Part shown: piece after piece, positions 8,544-17,476 of the stretch
Layout: each line of letters starts with the position of its first letter
Position numbering within the stretch: position 1 is the stretch's first letter
NCBI GenBank assembly: GCA_910579465.1
Contig: CAJTUB010000003.1
Span: forward strand, 124,001 to 188,000
Source: an uncultured Lachnospiraceae bacterium
Lineage (GTDB): Bacteria; Bacillota; Clostridia; Lachnospirales; Lachnospiraceae
Length of the DNA: 64,000 nt
Direction of reading: 5' to 3'
Made by a program: the position numbers and the translations under genes
Notes under the pieces: generated by a model
The model's database searches: none
Told to the model about the DNA's origin: nothing
What the model saw: the letters and a program-made list of their open reading frames with translations, nothing else

Positions 8544-9491
8544 ATGAGTACGGTTGTAAAAATTGAAAATCTGGTAAAGCGTTACGCAGAGCTTGTGGCG
8601 GTAGACCATATGAATCTTTCCATAGAAGAGGGGGAGGTGTTCGGGCTTTTAGGACCGAACGGAAGCGGAAAGTCCACGATTATCAGCTGCCTTCTGGCAC
8701 TGACGCACTTTGATAAAGGGAAAATCACGGTTTTCGGGGAGCCGATGCGTGCAGATAATTATGCGGTAAAGAGCAGGATTGGCGTAGTGCTGCAGAATGT
8801 GGCGGTCTTTGAGGAGTTGACGGTGCAGGAAAATATCGATTATTTCTGCAGCCTGTATATTAAGGATAAGAAAAGACGCAAGCCGCTTGTCGAGGAGGCA
8901 GTTGCCTTTGTAGGGCTGGAGGACTTTGTAAGGTTTTACCCGAAAAAGCTTTCAGGCGGTCTGTTGCGCCGTTTAAACATTGCGTGTGGTATTGCCCATA
9001 AGCCGGAACTCATCATCTTTGACGAACCGACGGTTGCGGTGGACCCGCAGAGCCGGAACCGGATTTTAGAGGGAATCCAGGAATTAAACCGGCAGGGGGC
9101 AACCGTAATTTACACTTCGCACTATATGGAAGAGGTAGAACAGCTTTGCTCGCGGATTGCAATTATTGATAAGGGGCAGACGGTGGCAATCGGAAGCAAG
9201 GAGGAGCTAAAGAGCATGATCCAGACCGGGGAGACCATCCGGGTCGAGGTGCCGGAGCTTACGGAGGAAAGGCTTGCAGGCATACGGAAGCTTCCGAATG
9301 TGTTTTTGGCAGAGTATAAGGAAGGGCTTGTGACGGTTAAATGCAGCGGCGGCAGACATAACGTGCTGCATGTGCTGGAGTATTTAAACAACGCCGGGAT
9401 TTCGTTTGACCGGGTATTTGCCGAGCAGCCGACGTTAAACGACGTGTTCCTTGAGATTACCGGCAGGGAACTCAGGGATGAAGCAAAGTAG
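8544..9491 (+). CDS. ABC-2 exporter ATP-binding protein
   Basis: A 315-residue ATPase. Walker A GPNGSGKST lies near residues 38-46, the signature LSGGLLRRLNIA near 136-147 and Walker B LIIFDEPTVAVDP near 155-167; the usual GLDP-type loop is AVDP here. An extra C-terminal domain of about 90 residues after 220 is typical of drug and bacteriocin resistance exporters. RBS is AAAGGAGAGG. Two permease genes follow at 12 bp and with a 4-nt overlap, so the three make one transporter. The two-component system on the other side of the repeat is the likely regulator. Substrate unknown. Confidence 0.92.
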   Translation: MSTVVKIENLVKRYAELVAVDHMNLSIEEGEVFGLLGPNGSGKSTIISCLLALTHFDKGKITVFGEPMRADNYAVKSRIGVVLQNVAVFEELTVQENIDYFCSLYIKDKKRRKPLVEEAVAFVGLEDFVRFYPKKLSGGLLRRLNIACGIAHKPELIIFDEPTVAVDPQSRNRILEGIQELNRQGATVIYTSHYMEEVEQLCSRIAIIDKGQTVAIGSKEELKSMIQTGETIRVEVPELTEERLAGIRKLPNVFLAEYKEGLVTVKCSGGRHNVLHVLEYLNNAGISFDRVFAEQPTLNDVFLEITGRELRDEAK

Positions 9492-9502
9492 GAGGGAAAA
9501 GC

Positions 9503-10648
9503 ATGATACATTATATTTACCGGGTAAAGCGACTGCTCCGCAACAGAATCCTGTTTTTCTGGTCCATTATTTTTCCGATGGTGCTTGCCGCGTTTTTCAA
9601 GATGGCATTTTCCTCGATTACGGAAAAGGACTGGGCGTTTGAAACGATTCCGGTTGCGGTAGCGGCGCAGGACGGGACGGAGCAGGACGGGATGCTGGTT
9701 TCCTTCCTTGCGGAAATGGAAAATGAGGGTACGGTATTTTTTGAGGTCACCGAGGCAGGGCGCGCTGAGGCGGAGGCGCTGCTGCAGGAAGGACGTGTCG
9801 CGGCAGTCATCCTGACCGGGGAGGAGCCTTGTGTCCTTCTCAGGGAGAACGGCTTGTCTGCCACGGTTGTAAAGACGGTGCTGGACGGATATCTGCAGAG
9901 CCGGGAAATCTTTACGGATGCGGCGGCAAACGGGAAGCTTGAGGAGGCAGCGCTGACATTTGCCACGGAGGTGAAGACGCTTTCCGTAAGGGAGTTCAAG
10001 GGAGCCAGTAAGGACCCGATGATCCAGTATTTTCAGGCGTTGCTTGCTATGGCAAGTCTTTACGGCGCCATGTACGGTCTGACGAATGCGAAGGAGCTGA
10101 ACCCGGGGCTGTCGGCGGAGGCGGCAAGACGTATTGCTGCACCGGTTCCGCGCCTGTCTACGGCAGTAACGGATCTGGCGGCGGCATTTACCATCCAGTA
10201 TCTGCAGTTTCTGATTCTGATTGCCTATTTCCTGCTGATTCTGCGTATCGACTTTGGCAGGATAAGCGGCTGGCTGTTTCTTGCGGGCGCCGTTCACAGC
10301 CTGCTCGGCGTATCCATCGGATATTTTATCGGCTGCGCTGTAAGAAAAAAGCAGAACGTACAGCAGGCGCTTATGTTATCGTCGGTAATGTTAAGCAGTT
10401 TTCTGGCGGGACTGATGGTAGGGAACATAAGAATCGAAATCGAACTGGCAGTGCCGTGGCTCAACCGGGTCAATCCGGCAACGCTGATTGCAAACTCGCT
10501 GCATGCGCTTTGTATTATGGGAGATATGAAGCAGTACGCATTCTGTATGGCAGGGATGCTTTTATGGTGTGCCGTATTATTCGGTGGCAGTGTAGCAGCG
10601 CTTGCGCTGCATCAGAGCTATGAGAGAAGGGGGATAAAAGGCGTATGA
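9503..10648 (+). CDS. ABC-2 family permease, subunit 1
   Basis: A 381-residue permease with the ABC2_membrane_3-like plan: one membrane segment near residues 20-40, a soluble loop of about 150 residues, then about five segments between 175 and 375 (around 215-245, 260-280, 290-310 and 350-370). It carries the family's typical NPATLIANSLHAL motif in the last third. It begins 12 bp after the ATPase gene and overlaps the second permease by 4 nt. The two permeases have the same topology and probably form a heterodimeric channel. Confidence 0.87.
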   Translation: MIHYIYRVKRLLRNRILFFWSIIFPMVLAAFFKMAFSSITEKDWAFETIPVAVAAQDGTEQDGMLVSFLAEMENEGTVFFEVTEAGRAEAEALLQEGRVAAVILTGEEPCVLLRENGLSATVVKTVLDGYLQSREIFTDAAANGKLEEAALTFATEVKTLSVREFKGASKDPMIQYFQALLAMASLYGAMYGLTNAKELNPGLSAEAARRIAAPVPRLSTAVTDLAAAFTIQYLQFLILIAYFLLILRIDFGRISGWLFLAGAVHSLLGVSIGYFIGCAVRKKQNVQQALMLSSVMLSSFLAGLMVGNIRIEIELAVPWLNRVNPATLIANSLHALCIMGDMKQYAFCMAGMLLWCAVLFGGSVAALALHQSYERRGIKGV

Positions 10649-11781
10649 GAATCGTATTAAAGGTTGCGAAAAAGGCGCTCCCGTCCGCGTTTATTTATTT
10701 TGCCATTTTTCTTGTCCTGCTGATTGTATTTTCCCAGAATGCCGGGAAGGAGCGGGAAACAGTGTTCCGGGCTTCCGAGATGAGTCTTGTAATACAGGAT
10801 GAGGACGCCGGTGTACTCTCCGGTGCGCTTTGTGCGTATCTCTCAAGGGATAATAAGATATCCGGGGAAATGGACGAGGCACTGCTGTCGGAGATGCTGT
10901 TTTATGGAAAAACGGACTATGTGCTTTTTATAAAGGACGGATTTGAGGAAGGCTTACTGGCAGGGAATACGGATACTTTGTTAGAGCGCCAGAGCATCAA
11001 GGCGAATGTGGCGTTTCTGGACCAGAAAATAGAGCTGTTTTTCCGGTATGTACATGCGGAGCTTGCCATGGGAAAGAGTATGGAGGAGGCTTGCAGGGCG
11101 GTGCTTTCCCTCTGTGAACGGCAGGCGGGGACAGCCTTTACGGAGGGGGCGGAAGGAGCCTCTGAAATGGCGGCAGGGTATTACTTTTTCACCTATTTAA
11201 GCTATATCCTGCCGTGTGTCCTGATTATGGTGCTGGGACCGATTCTGCATGCCTTTTACAAAAAGGATATAAAAATGCGGACAGACTGCGGCACGGTCAG
11301 CGCAAGACGTCAGAATCTCAGGATTATCGGCGGCATTTCGTTGGTTGCGCTGCTGTTCTGGGGACTTCTCATCCTACTGGGAGTTTTGCTGTACCGGAAG
11401 GATTTTACGGTGGTTTCCTTTTGTTTCGGTGCGGGGAACAGCTTCCTGCTTCTGCTCGTATCGGTCGCCATTTCCTCGACTGTCGGTATCTTTGTAAGAG
11501 GAGACGATGCGCTAAACGGCGCCAGCAATTTAATCAGCATGGGCATGGCGTTTCTGTGCGGCGTGTTCGTGCCGGGAGAGCTTCTCCCGGACTATGTGCA
11601 TAAAATAGCGGAGTTTCTTCCGGTAAGCTGGTACATGAAAAACGTAAAGCTGTTGTTTGAAGAGGGAGGTGTCATAGAAAAATCAGACATTTTTTTCAAA
11701 AACGGCGCGGTGATTTTCAGCTTTGCCGTAGCGTTTTTCTTTATTGCACTGGCATCGGTGAAGAAAAGGAAGGCGGTATAG
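10645..11781 (+). CDS. ABC-2 family permease, subunit 2
   Basis: 378 residues with the same plan as the gene before it: a membrane segment at about 15-32, an external loop of about 150 residues, then about five segments near 185-205, 230-255, 265-290, 300-320 and 350-370. The RBS lies inside the upstream gene and the coding sequences overlap by 4 nt, indicating translational coupling. A terminator follows at 11818, so the transporter operon ends here. Confidence 0.86.
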   Translation: MRIVLKVAKKALPSAFIYFAIFLVLLIVFSQNAGKERETVFRASEMSLVIQDEDAGVLSGALCAYLSRDNKISGEMDEALLSEMLFYGKTDYVLFIKDGFEEGLLAGNTDTLLERQSIKANVAFLDQKIELFFRYVHAELAMGKSMEEACRAVLSLCERQAGTAFTEGAEGASEMAAGYYFFTYLSYILPCVLIMVLGPILHAFYKKDIKMRTDCGTVSARRQNLRIIGGISLVALLFWGLLILLGVLLYRKDFTVVSFCFGAGNSFLLLLVSVAISSTVGIFVRGDDALNGASNLISMGMAFLCGVFVPGELLPDYVHKIAEFLPVSWYMKNVKLLFEEGGVIEKSDIFFKNGAVIFSFAVAFFFIALASVKKRKAV

Positions 11782-11817
11782 AAGGGCTGCGCGCCAACGG
11801 ATAAAGTAAGATGTTCC

Positions 11818-11856
11818 AGACGGGGGATTCGTGATAAAATGATTTCCCCGTCTTTA
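11818..11856 (+). terminator. Terminator of the ABC exporter operon
   Basis: Stem AGACGGGG (11818-11825) and CCCCGTCT (11846-11853), with a 20-nt loop and a short T-rich tail (TCTTTACATTT). The tail overlaps the -35 of the next promoter. Confidence 0.65.
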
Positions 11857-11881
11857 CATTTGCCCCAAAAAGAGTTATAAT
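11853..11881 (+). promoter_or_regulatory. Sigma-A-like promoter for the lipoprotein gene
   Basis: TTTACA (11853-11858), a 17-bp spacer and TATAAT (11876-11881) precede the lipoprotein start by about 90 bp. Confidence 0.65.
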
Positions 11882-11968
11882 AGAAAAGCAAATCTGTTGT
11901 GATAAAACAGCAGAGGCTCTGTGAATAGAGCGATATGCGGGAAAAGGACGGAAAGGACGGTGGAAGCC

Positions 11969-12721
11969 GTGAAAAGGAGAAGCTGCATAGGTGTTTTATT
12001 CGGCGTCTGCGCTCTGACGCTGTTCGGTGGCTGCTATGAGCCGTTGGAAATTACGGATCAGGAGTTGGGGATAGTAGCGGAGTATGCCGCCAGGGTTCTG
12101 GTCGAACACGGGACGCAGACAAAGGAAGCACTGCTTGACCGGGCAGAGCAGGAGGAAGCGCTGAGATTATCGGCAACGCCGACACCGCGTCCGACGCCGG
12201 TAGTGACAGTTCCACCGGGAAAGGAAGAAAATCCGGGAGCAGATGTGACAAAGAAGCCGGATGCTACGCCGGTTCCGGACAATACCGAGCACACTATGCA
12301 GGAGCTGACCGGCATTATGGCAAAGGAGGACTTCTTTTTCAGCTATACCGGGTATACGACTGCTTCTGTCTATCAGGGCGAAGGAGAGCTGTTTGCTTCT
12401 GCGGAGAACGGAAAACAGCTTATTGTGCTGGAGTTTGATATAACAAACCAGTCTGACGGGACAGCAGCGCTTAGCCTGAATCATGGAGCTTCCAAAGAGT
12501 TTTCTTACATACTGCATGCCGGAAAGACCTCTGTAAGACCTAGTCTGACCTTGCTTCAGGAGGACTTATACACTTCATACGAGGCAGAGTATGCTGCCGG
12601 TGAAACGAAAAAGGGCGTGCTGGTATTTGAGTGTCCGAAAGAAGATGTGGACAGTATGACGCTTACCGTCCAGAAGAAGGTAGACGGAAAGAATGAGTCC
12701 GTTCTGATTAAAATAAAGTAG
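11969..12721 (+). CDS. Lipoprotein with C-terminal DUF4352-like beta domain
   Basis: A 250-residue exported lipoprotein. A basic start KRRS and hydrophobic stretch end in the lipobox LFGGC (Cys around residue 22). A proline- and threonine-rich linker (TPTPRPTPVVTVPP) of about 60 residues follows, then a beta-rich domain with LIVLEFDITNQSDG, which resembles DUF4352/telokin-like extracellular domains. The start is a GTG at 11969; GTG codons at 11921 and 11960 are in frame and possible, but 11969 gives the normal signal-peptide length. It is monocistronic from its own promoter. Function unknown, probably envelope-associated. Confidence 0.75.
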   Translation: MKRRSCIGVLFGVCALTLFGGCYEPLEITDQELGIVAEYAARVLVEHGTQTKEALLDRAEQEEALRLSATPTPRPTPVVTVPPGKEENPGADVTKKPDATPVPDNTEHTMQELTGIMAKEDFFFSYTGYTTASVYQGEGELFASAENGKQLIVLEFDITNQSDGTAALSLNHGASKEFSYILHAGKTSVRPSLTLLQEDLYTSYEAEYAAGETKKGVLVFECPKEDVDSMTLTVQKKVDGKNESVLIKIK

Positions 12722-12857
12722 CCGGAGAAAAGGTGCGCTTTTTGGCAGGCGTCAGCCGGGGTTCAGGCGTACAGCGGAAACAATCAGAGGTACAGAAGCA
12801 TTTTAGGAAAAAGAAGAGATTAGTTTTTGAAACTTTTTTCAAAAAGAGAGAAAATGT

Positions 12858-12886
12858 TTGATTTTTCTACGAATTTGAAGTATAAT
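12858..12886 (+). promoter_or_regulatory. Sigma-A-like promoter for cheV
   Basis: TTGATT (12858-12863), a 17-bp spacer and a consensus TATAAT (12881-12886) lie 49 bp before the cheV start. No sigma-28-type flagellar promoter is seen, so cheV is read from a housekeeping promoter. Confidence 0.75.
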
Positions 12887-12935
12887 AGGCACATAAAGTA
12901 TGAATCGGAGCAGCCAAGAAACGGAGGTAGTACAT

Positions 12936-13838
12936 ATGGAAACGGGAATTTTATTAGAGAGCGGAACAAATGAGCTGGAGATACTGGAATTCCGTATCGG
13001 GAACAATTATTACGGCATTAATGTTGCAAAAATAAAGGAAATTATCCAATATAAGGAACCGACGCCGATTCCAAACTCTCATCCATGCATTGAAGGTATT
13101 TTTATGCCGCGTGACGAAATCATTACAGTCATAAATCTGGCAGAAAATCTGAATATGCCGCCTTCCGCCGACCCGGCCAAGGATATGTATATTATTACAA
13201 ATTTTAATAAGTTAAACATAGGTTTTCATGTACATAGTGTTGTCGGTATTACGCGTGTGTCGTGGGCGGATATTACGAAGCCGGATTCGACGTTAAACGG
13301 AAACGGCGCAAGTGTGGCTACCGGTATTATCAAGCTGGAGGGCAGGCTTGTCGTGGTTCTTGACTTTGAGAAAATCGTCCAGGATATCAGCCCGGAGACA
13401 GGTCTGAAGGTTTCGGATATCGACCATCTCGGAGAGAGGGAACGTAATACGGCTCCGATTCTGATTGCGGAAGACTCTGCACTGTTAGGCAAGCTGATTT
13501 GTGACAGTCTGGAAAAGGCAGGCTATACCAATCTGACAGTGACGATGAACGGTCAGGAGGCATGGGATAAGCTGAACGAGTATGTGCAGGAGGGAGACTT
13601 AGACCAGAAGGTTAAGCTGGTGATTACCGATATTGAAATGCCGCAGATGGACGGACACCGTCTGACAAAGCTGATTAAGGATTCTGCGGAGTTTTCCCAT
13701 ATTCCGGTAATGATTTTCTCATCCCTGGTAAATGATGAGATGAGAAGAAAGGGCGAGGCGCTCGGTGCAGATGCACAGCTTTCCAAGCCGGAAATCGGAA
13801 ATCTTGTGGCAGAAATCGATAAGATATTGTGGAAGTAG
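12936..13838 (+). CDS. cheV: Chemotaxis coupling protein CheV (CheW-receiver fusion)
   Basis: A 300-residue protein with a CheW domain (about 15-155; ILEFRIGNNYYGINVAKIKEII) and a receiver domain (about 175-300; APILIAEDS, phospho-acceptor in VITDIEMPQMDG, IFSSLV, and the Lys of LSKP). CheV couples receptors to CheA and tunes adaptation. The start at 12936 is chosen for GGAGGTA 7 nt upstream; an upstream ATG at 12900 lacks an RBS. No other che or flagellar gene is in the window; the next gene is a zinc-ribbon membrane protein 24 bp downstream, probably in the same operon. Confidence 0.93.
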   Translation: METGILLESGTNELEILEFRIGNNYYGINVAKIKEIIQYKEPTPIPNSHPCIEGIFMPRDEIITVINLAENLNMPPSADPAKDMYIITNFNKLNIGFHVHSVVGITRVSWADITKPDSTLNGNGASVATGIIKLEGRLVVVLDFEKIVQDISPETGLKVSDIDHLGERERNTAPILIAEDSALLGKLICDSLEKAGYTNLTVTMNGQEAWDKLNEYVQEGDLDQKVKLVITDIEMPQMDGHRLTKLIKDSAEFSHIPVMIFSSLVNDEMRRKGEALGADAQLSKPEIGNLVAEIDKILWK

Positions 13839-13862
13839 GATTCTACCGGAGAGGTGCAGTAT

Positions 13863-15944
13863 ATGGCAAAGTGCAGGGAATGTGGAGCGGAGATTCCTGA
13901 AGGAGAGGAATACTGTGAGAACTGTTTTGGCAAATTGAATACTGTAAAAGACTCAGAGTCATATCTTGACAGCTTATTGAATGCGGTTATGACAGAGGAG
14001 CCGGAGCGGAGAGAGGTTGTTTTTCGGAAGAAAAAGAATAACCCCTCTGTTTCGGCGTCTCCAAAAGAAGAAGCAGTTCCTGTAGAGGAGGTTCCTGTGC
14101 CGGAGGAAGAAGCAGTTCCCGTACCGGAGCCAGCGGAAGAAATGCCTGTACCGGAGGAAGAGGAGCCTTTTAAGCTTTTCGGGGCGGAACCGGAGGAAGA
14201 GACGGCAGTACCGGAGGACGAGGATTTTTTCAAGCTTCCTGGGACAGAGCCGGCAGAAGAAATAGCAGTGCCGGAGGACGAGGATCTTTTTAAGCTTCCT
14301 GGGACAGAGCCAGTAGAAGAAATGCCTGTACCAGAGGATGAGGATTCTTTTGTGCCTTTTGAAACGGAGCCGGCAGAGGAAGAAGCCGTTTCCGGACCGG
14401 AGCCAGCAGAGGAGACTGTTTTGCCGGATTCGGCAGAAGCTGCTTCCGGGGCGGAGCAGATGGCTGCAGAGAATGACAAAGAGACGAAAGAGGAGCTTCC
14501 GGAATTGAAAAATTATAGTATTTTTGATGAAATAGACGAGTCAGATATCTCGCGTATGTTCGGAGGAGATTTGCCGGAGGAATCCGGTGAAGCCGCAAAG
14601 GGAAAGGAAATGCTTGTTTCCCCGGAGGAAGAACCGGAGCCTGTGCTTTTTCCGGAGGAGGTTCCGGAAGAGGAAGAAGAGCAGGAAGCTTTTCTGACAG
14701 AGGAACCGGAGGAAAGAGAAGAAGCAGAGCCGTCGGAGAAAGTGGAGTTCAGTGATTTTGCCGATTTGTTTGCAGGCGGCGGGGAGAGCGAAATGGACAT
14801 TCAGAATGATGATGAGATAGAAGAGACCGGAGCTGATGCAGATGACGGACTGGAGTCCCTGCTTTCAGGTCTGGACAAAGTGCATGAGACAGAGGATGAG
14901 TCTGGTGATACGTCCGGTGGGTTAGAGCCGGATTTGGAGCAGTTTCTTGCCGGATTCGGAGACGAAGGGGACGGTCTGTTTACGCTTGACGCAGAGCCGG
15001 AGGAAGAAGAGGAGCTTTTGAAGGACGGGGCGGATGATACCGCCGGGGCGGCTGCGCCGGAGAGCCCGAAAAAGCAGGAGGACCAGAGCGGAGAGCAGAA
15101 GGCGGCCGGAAAGAAGAAAAAAGAAAAGAAAAAGAAAGAAAAGAAGGAAAAACAGGGACGTATCGGAGCACTGTATCACAGGCTGTTTGATAATGTGAAG
15201 GTCGACCCTTCTAAAATAAAGCCGCAGCCGACCAAGGAAGAGATTGAGGCAAAGAAGAAGGCGGCGCAGGAAGCAAAGGAACGCTCGAAAGAGGAAAAAG
15301 AAGCGCTGTTAGCGGAGAAAAAGGAGCAGGAGCGTCAGGAAAAGGCGGAAAAGCAGCGGAAGGCAAAAGAGGCAAAGGCAGAGAAAAAGGAGAAAAAGCT
15401 GCAGGAAGCCAAGCTTCTTTTGCAGGAAATGGAGAATACCCGCATCAACCGTGCCGGGGCTGCGATTGTGTTTATTTTCTTTGCGATGATAGCAGTCGTA
15501 ATTCTCTTTGGAACCGACATTTTCTCCTATTCGCTCAGCATTCAGAATGCGGCGTCAGAGTTTGAACGTGACGAGTATACGCGTGCTTATGATGAAATTT
15601 ATGGTTTGGATGTTAAGGATGAGGACATTGTTTTATATGACCGTATTATGACGGTAATGTATGTGCAGAAGCATCTGAACTCCTACTATAATTACTACGA
15701 AATGAAGGATTACCCGAATGCACTGCATTCTCTGTTAAAGGGTCTGCAGCGGTATGAGAAGTACATTGACCTTGCGGTGGAGCTTGAAATTGACGCCGAC
15801 CTGGACTCTGTCCGGAACTCGATTCTGACGGAAATCAGCGCAAGCTTTTCCATGTCGGAGCAGGAGGCAATGTCGATTATCCAGTCGGCTTCCCAGTTAG
15901 AATACAGCATCAAAGTATACGATGCAGTGGAAAAAGCAGAATAG
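13863..15944 (+). CDS. Zinc-ribbon, acidic-repeat, single-pass membrane protein
   Basis: 693 residues of unusual design. A zinc ribbon at residues 4-22 (CRECGAEIPEGEEYCENC) is followed by about 380 very acidic, low-complexity residues that include four 20-residue repeats. A strongly basic Lys/Glu helix of about 120 residues comes next, then one membrane segment near 535-555 (AAIVFIFFAMIAVVILFG) and an extracytoplasmic helical C-terminal domain of about 140 residues that looks TPR-like. It starts 24 bp after cheV with GGAGAGG at a good distance. The opposed charge blocks suggest a flexible cytoplasmic scaffold on the membrane. I do not recognise a family; its position suggests a link to chemosensory signalling. 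Confidence 0.78.
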   Translation: MAKCRECGAEIPEGEEYCENCFGKLNTVKDSESYLDSLLNAVMTEEPERREVVFRKKKNNPSVSASPKEEAVPVEEVPVPEEEAVPVPEPAEEMPVPEEEEPFKLFGAEPEEETAVPEDEDFFKLPGTEPAEEIAVPEDEDLFKLPGTEPVEEMPVPEDEDSFVPFETEPAEEEAVSGPEPAEETVLPDSAEAASGAEQMAAENDKETKEELPELKNYSIFDEIDESDISRMFGGDLPEESGEAAKGKEMLVSPEEEPEPVLFPEEVPEEEEEQEAFLTEEPEEREEAEPSEKVEFSDFADLFAGGGESEMDIQNDDEIEETGADADDGLESLLSGLDKVHETEDESGDTSGGLEPDLEQFLAGFGDEGDGLFTLDAEPEEEEELLKDGADDTAGAAAPESPKKQEDQSGEQKAAGKKKKEKKKKEKKEKQGRIGALYHRLFDNVKVDPSKIKPQPTKEEIEAKKKAAQEAKERSKEEKEALLAEKKEQERQEKAEKQRKAKEAKAEKKEKKLQEAKLLLQEMENTRINRAGAAIVFIFFAMIAVVILFGTDIFSYSLSIQNAASEFERDEYTRAYDEIYGLDVKDEDIVLYDRIMTVMYVQKHLNSYYNYYEMKDYPNALHSLLKGLQRYEKYIDLAVELEIDADLDSVRNSILTEISASFSMSEQEAMSIIQSASQLEYSIKVYDAVEKAE
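14151..14390 (+). repeat. Four in-frame 60-bp tandem repeats
   Basis: Four consecutive units of exactly 60 bp start at 14151, 14211, 14271 and 14331. Each encodes 20 residues of the form PEDEDxFKLPGTEPAEExxV. Units 2 and 3 are nearly identical and units 1 and 4 have diverged, suggesting recent slippage in the middle. The phase keeps the reading frame. Confidence 0.9.
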
Positions 15945-15950
15945 AAAAGG

Positions 15951-15988
15951 CGGTTTGCCGGGGCAGGTCTCCGGCAGCTGTTTTTTAT
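15951..15988 (+). terminator. Terminator between the zinc-ribbon gene and hisH
   Basis: Stem GCCGGGG (15957-15963) and CTCCGGC (15969-15975) with a 5-nt loop, extended outward by G-U-containing pairs (15951-15955 with 15976-15980), then six T residues at 15981-15986. It starts 7 bp after the stop codon. Confidence 0.75.
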
Positions 15989-16050
15989 TTCATGGGGAGC
16001 ACTGTACTGCGTCAGTGCATGAAGGTGCCTCCCTGTGTTCAGGAGGGGCT

Positions 16051-16656
16051 ATGATAGCAATTATTGATTACGATGCCGGAAATTTGAAAAGCGTGGAAAA
16101 GGCGCTGGTAAGGACAGGTGCGGAGCCGGTTGTTACAAGGGATGCCGCAGTAATCGGGCGTGCGGATAAGGTGATTCTGCCGGGAGTCGGGGCGTTTGGC
16201 GAAGCAATGGAGAAGCTGAAGAGGTTCCGTCTGATTGACCCGGTTTACAAGGCAATTGAGCAGGGAAAACCGTTTCTCGGTATCTGTCTCGGACAGCAGC
16301 TTTTGTTTGAATACAGCGAGGAGAAGGAAGGCTGTGAGGGGCTTTCCATATTAAAGGGCGGAATCAGGCGGATTCCGGAAGCCCCGGGGCTGAAGGTGCC
16401 GCATATCGGCTGGAACTCCTTAAAGGTAAAGGAAGGGGCGTCGCTGTTTCACGGACTGCCTGCAGAGCCGTATGTTTATTTTGTGCATTCTTATTATCTG
16501 CAGGCGGAGGACGAGGAAATCGTGGCGGCAACGACGGAATATGGCGTTACCGTGCATGCTTCGGTAGAGAAGGGGAATGTATTTGCCTGTCAGTTCCATC
16601 CGGAGAAGAGCAGTGAAGCCGGGCTTGCCATTTTGAAAAATTTTGTTGAACTATAA
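16051..16656 (+). CDS. hisH: Imidazole glycerol phosphate synthase, glutaminase subunit HisH
   Basis: Class I glutamine amidotransferase that supplies ammonia to HisF for imidazole glycerol phosphate and AICAR formation in histidine synthesis. The 201-residue length is normal. The nucleophile lies in GICLGQQLLFE, the oxyanion segment is PGVGAFG, and the His-Glu pair is in FHPEKSS. The start MIAIIDYDAGN at 16051 has AGGAGGGG before it; the frame extends upstream only through terminator sequence. hisF follows at 11 bp. Other his genes are not in the window. Confidence 0.95.
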   Translation: MIAIIDYDAGNLKSVEKALVRTGAEPVVTRDAAVIGRADKVILPGVGAFGEAMEKLKRFRLIDPVYKAIEQGKPFLGICLGQQLLFEYSEEKEGCEGLSILKGGIRRIPEAPGLKVPHIGWNSLKVKEGASLFHGLPAEPYVYFVHSYYLQAEDEEIVAATTEYGVTVHASVEKGNVFACQFHPEKSSEAGLAILKNFVEL

Positions 16657-16667
16657 GGAGGACACAG

Positions 16668-17429
16668 ATGTTTACAAAGCGCATTATTCCGTGTCTGGAT
16701 GTCCATAACGGCAGAGTGGTAAAGGGAATTAATTTTGTGAATCTGAGAGATGCGGGCGACCCGGTAGAGGTCGGCGCCGCCTATGATGCAGCGGGAGCCG
16801 ATGAGCTGGTATTTCTGGATATTACGGCGTCCTCGGATGCGCGTGCCATCAAGCTCGATATGGTCCGCCGTGTAGCGGAGCGGGTGTTTATCCCGTTTAC
16901 GGTCGGAGGTGGTATCCGTACGGTGGAGGACTTTAAGGAAATCCTCCGGGAAGGTGCCGATAAGATTGCAATCAATACCGCGGCAATTCTGAACCCGCGC
17001 CTGATTTCCGATGCCGCGGAGAAGTTCGGCAGCCAGTGCGTGGTAGTAGCAATTGATGCAAAAAGAAGAGCAGACGGTTCGGGCTGGAACATCTACAAAA
17101 ACGGCGGCAGGGTCGATATGGGAATGGATGCGGTCGAATGGGCAGTAAAGGCGCACAGTCTGGGTGCCGGAGAGTTCCTTGTGACAAGTATGGACAGAGA
17201 CGGAACAAAGGACGGATATGATCTGGAGCTGACAAGACAGATTGCGGAAGCAGTTTCGGTGCCGGTCATTGCTTCCGGCGGTGCCGGGACAAAGGAGCAC
17301 TTTTATGACGCGCTGACTGCGGGCGGAGCAGACGCTGCACTTGCCGCATCCCTGTTCCACTATAAAGAGCTTGAAATCAGCGAGGTAAAAGAGTATCTGC
17401 GCAGCAGGGGTATCAGCGTCCGCCTGTAG
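16668..17429 (+). CDS. hisF: Imidazole glycerol phosphate synthase, cyclase subunit HisF
   Basis: TIM-barrel cyclase partner of HisH. The 253-residue length is canonical. The catalytic Asp near residue 11 lies in IIPCLDVHNGRVVKG and the second near 130 in VVAIDAKR. The phosphate-binding glycine motifs GGGIRTVEDF and ASGGAGTKEHF are intact. It starts 11 bp after hisH with AAGGAGG. Together they turn PRFAR and glutamine into imidazole glycerol phosphate and AICAR. Confidence 0.96.
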   Translation: MFTKRIIPCLDVHNGRVVKGINFVNLRDAGDPVEVGAAYDAAGADELVFLDITASSDARAIKLDMVRRVAERVFIPFTVGGGIRTVEDFKEILREGADKIAINTAAILNPRLISDAAEKFGSQCVVVAIDAKRRADGSGWNIYKNGGRVDMGMDAVEWAVKAHSLGAGEFLVTSMDRDGTKDGYDLELTRQIAEAVSVPVIASGGAGTKEHFYDALTAGGADAALAASLFHYKELEISEVKEYLRSRGISVRL

Positions 17430-17476
17430 TTTTCCTGCTGTCCGGCGGAAGAGAGGCATGCGGCGTATTGGCAGCT

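Noticed and set aside
9122..10297. 391-residue minus-strand frame
   Set aside because: Antisense to the ABC ATPase and permease genes; composition Arg/Gln/His-rich as in shadows.
14151..14390. CRISPR array
   Set aside because: Units are contiguous, in frame and without spacers; they are protein-coding tandem repeats. No cas genes are in the window.
13553..14479. Minus-strand 308-residue Ser/Gly-rich frame
   Set aside because: Antisense of the acidic repeats of the zinc-ribbon gene; repeats and GC-rich codons create it.
16051..17429. hisH-hisF as part of a non-histidine pathway (WbpG-type partner)
   Set aside because: Both proteins are canonical and no WbpG-like amidotransferase partner is nearby; histidine synthesis is the simpler reading.
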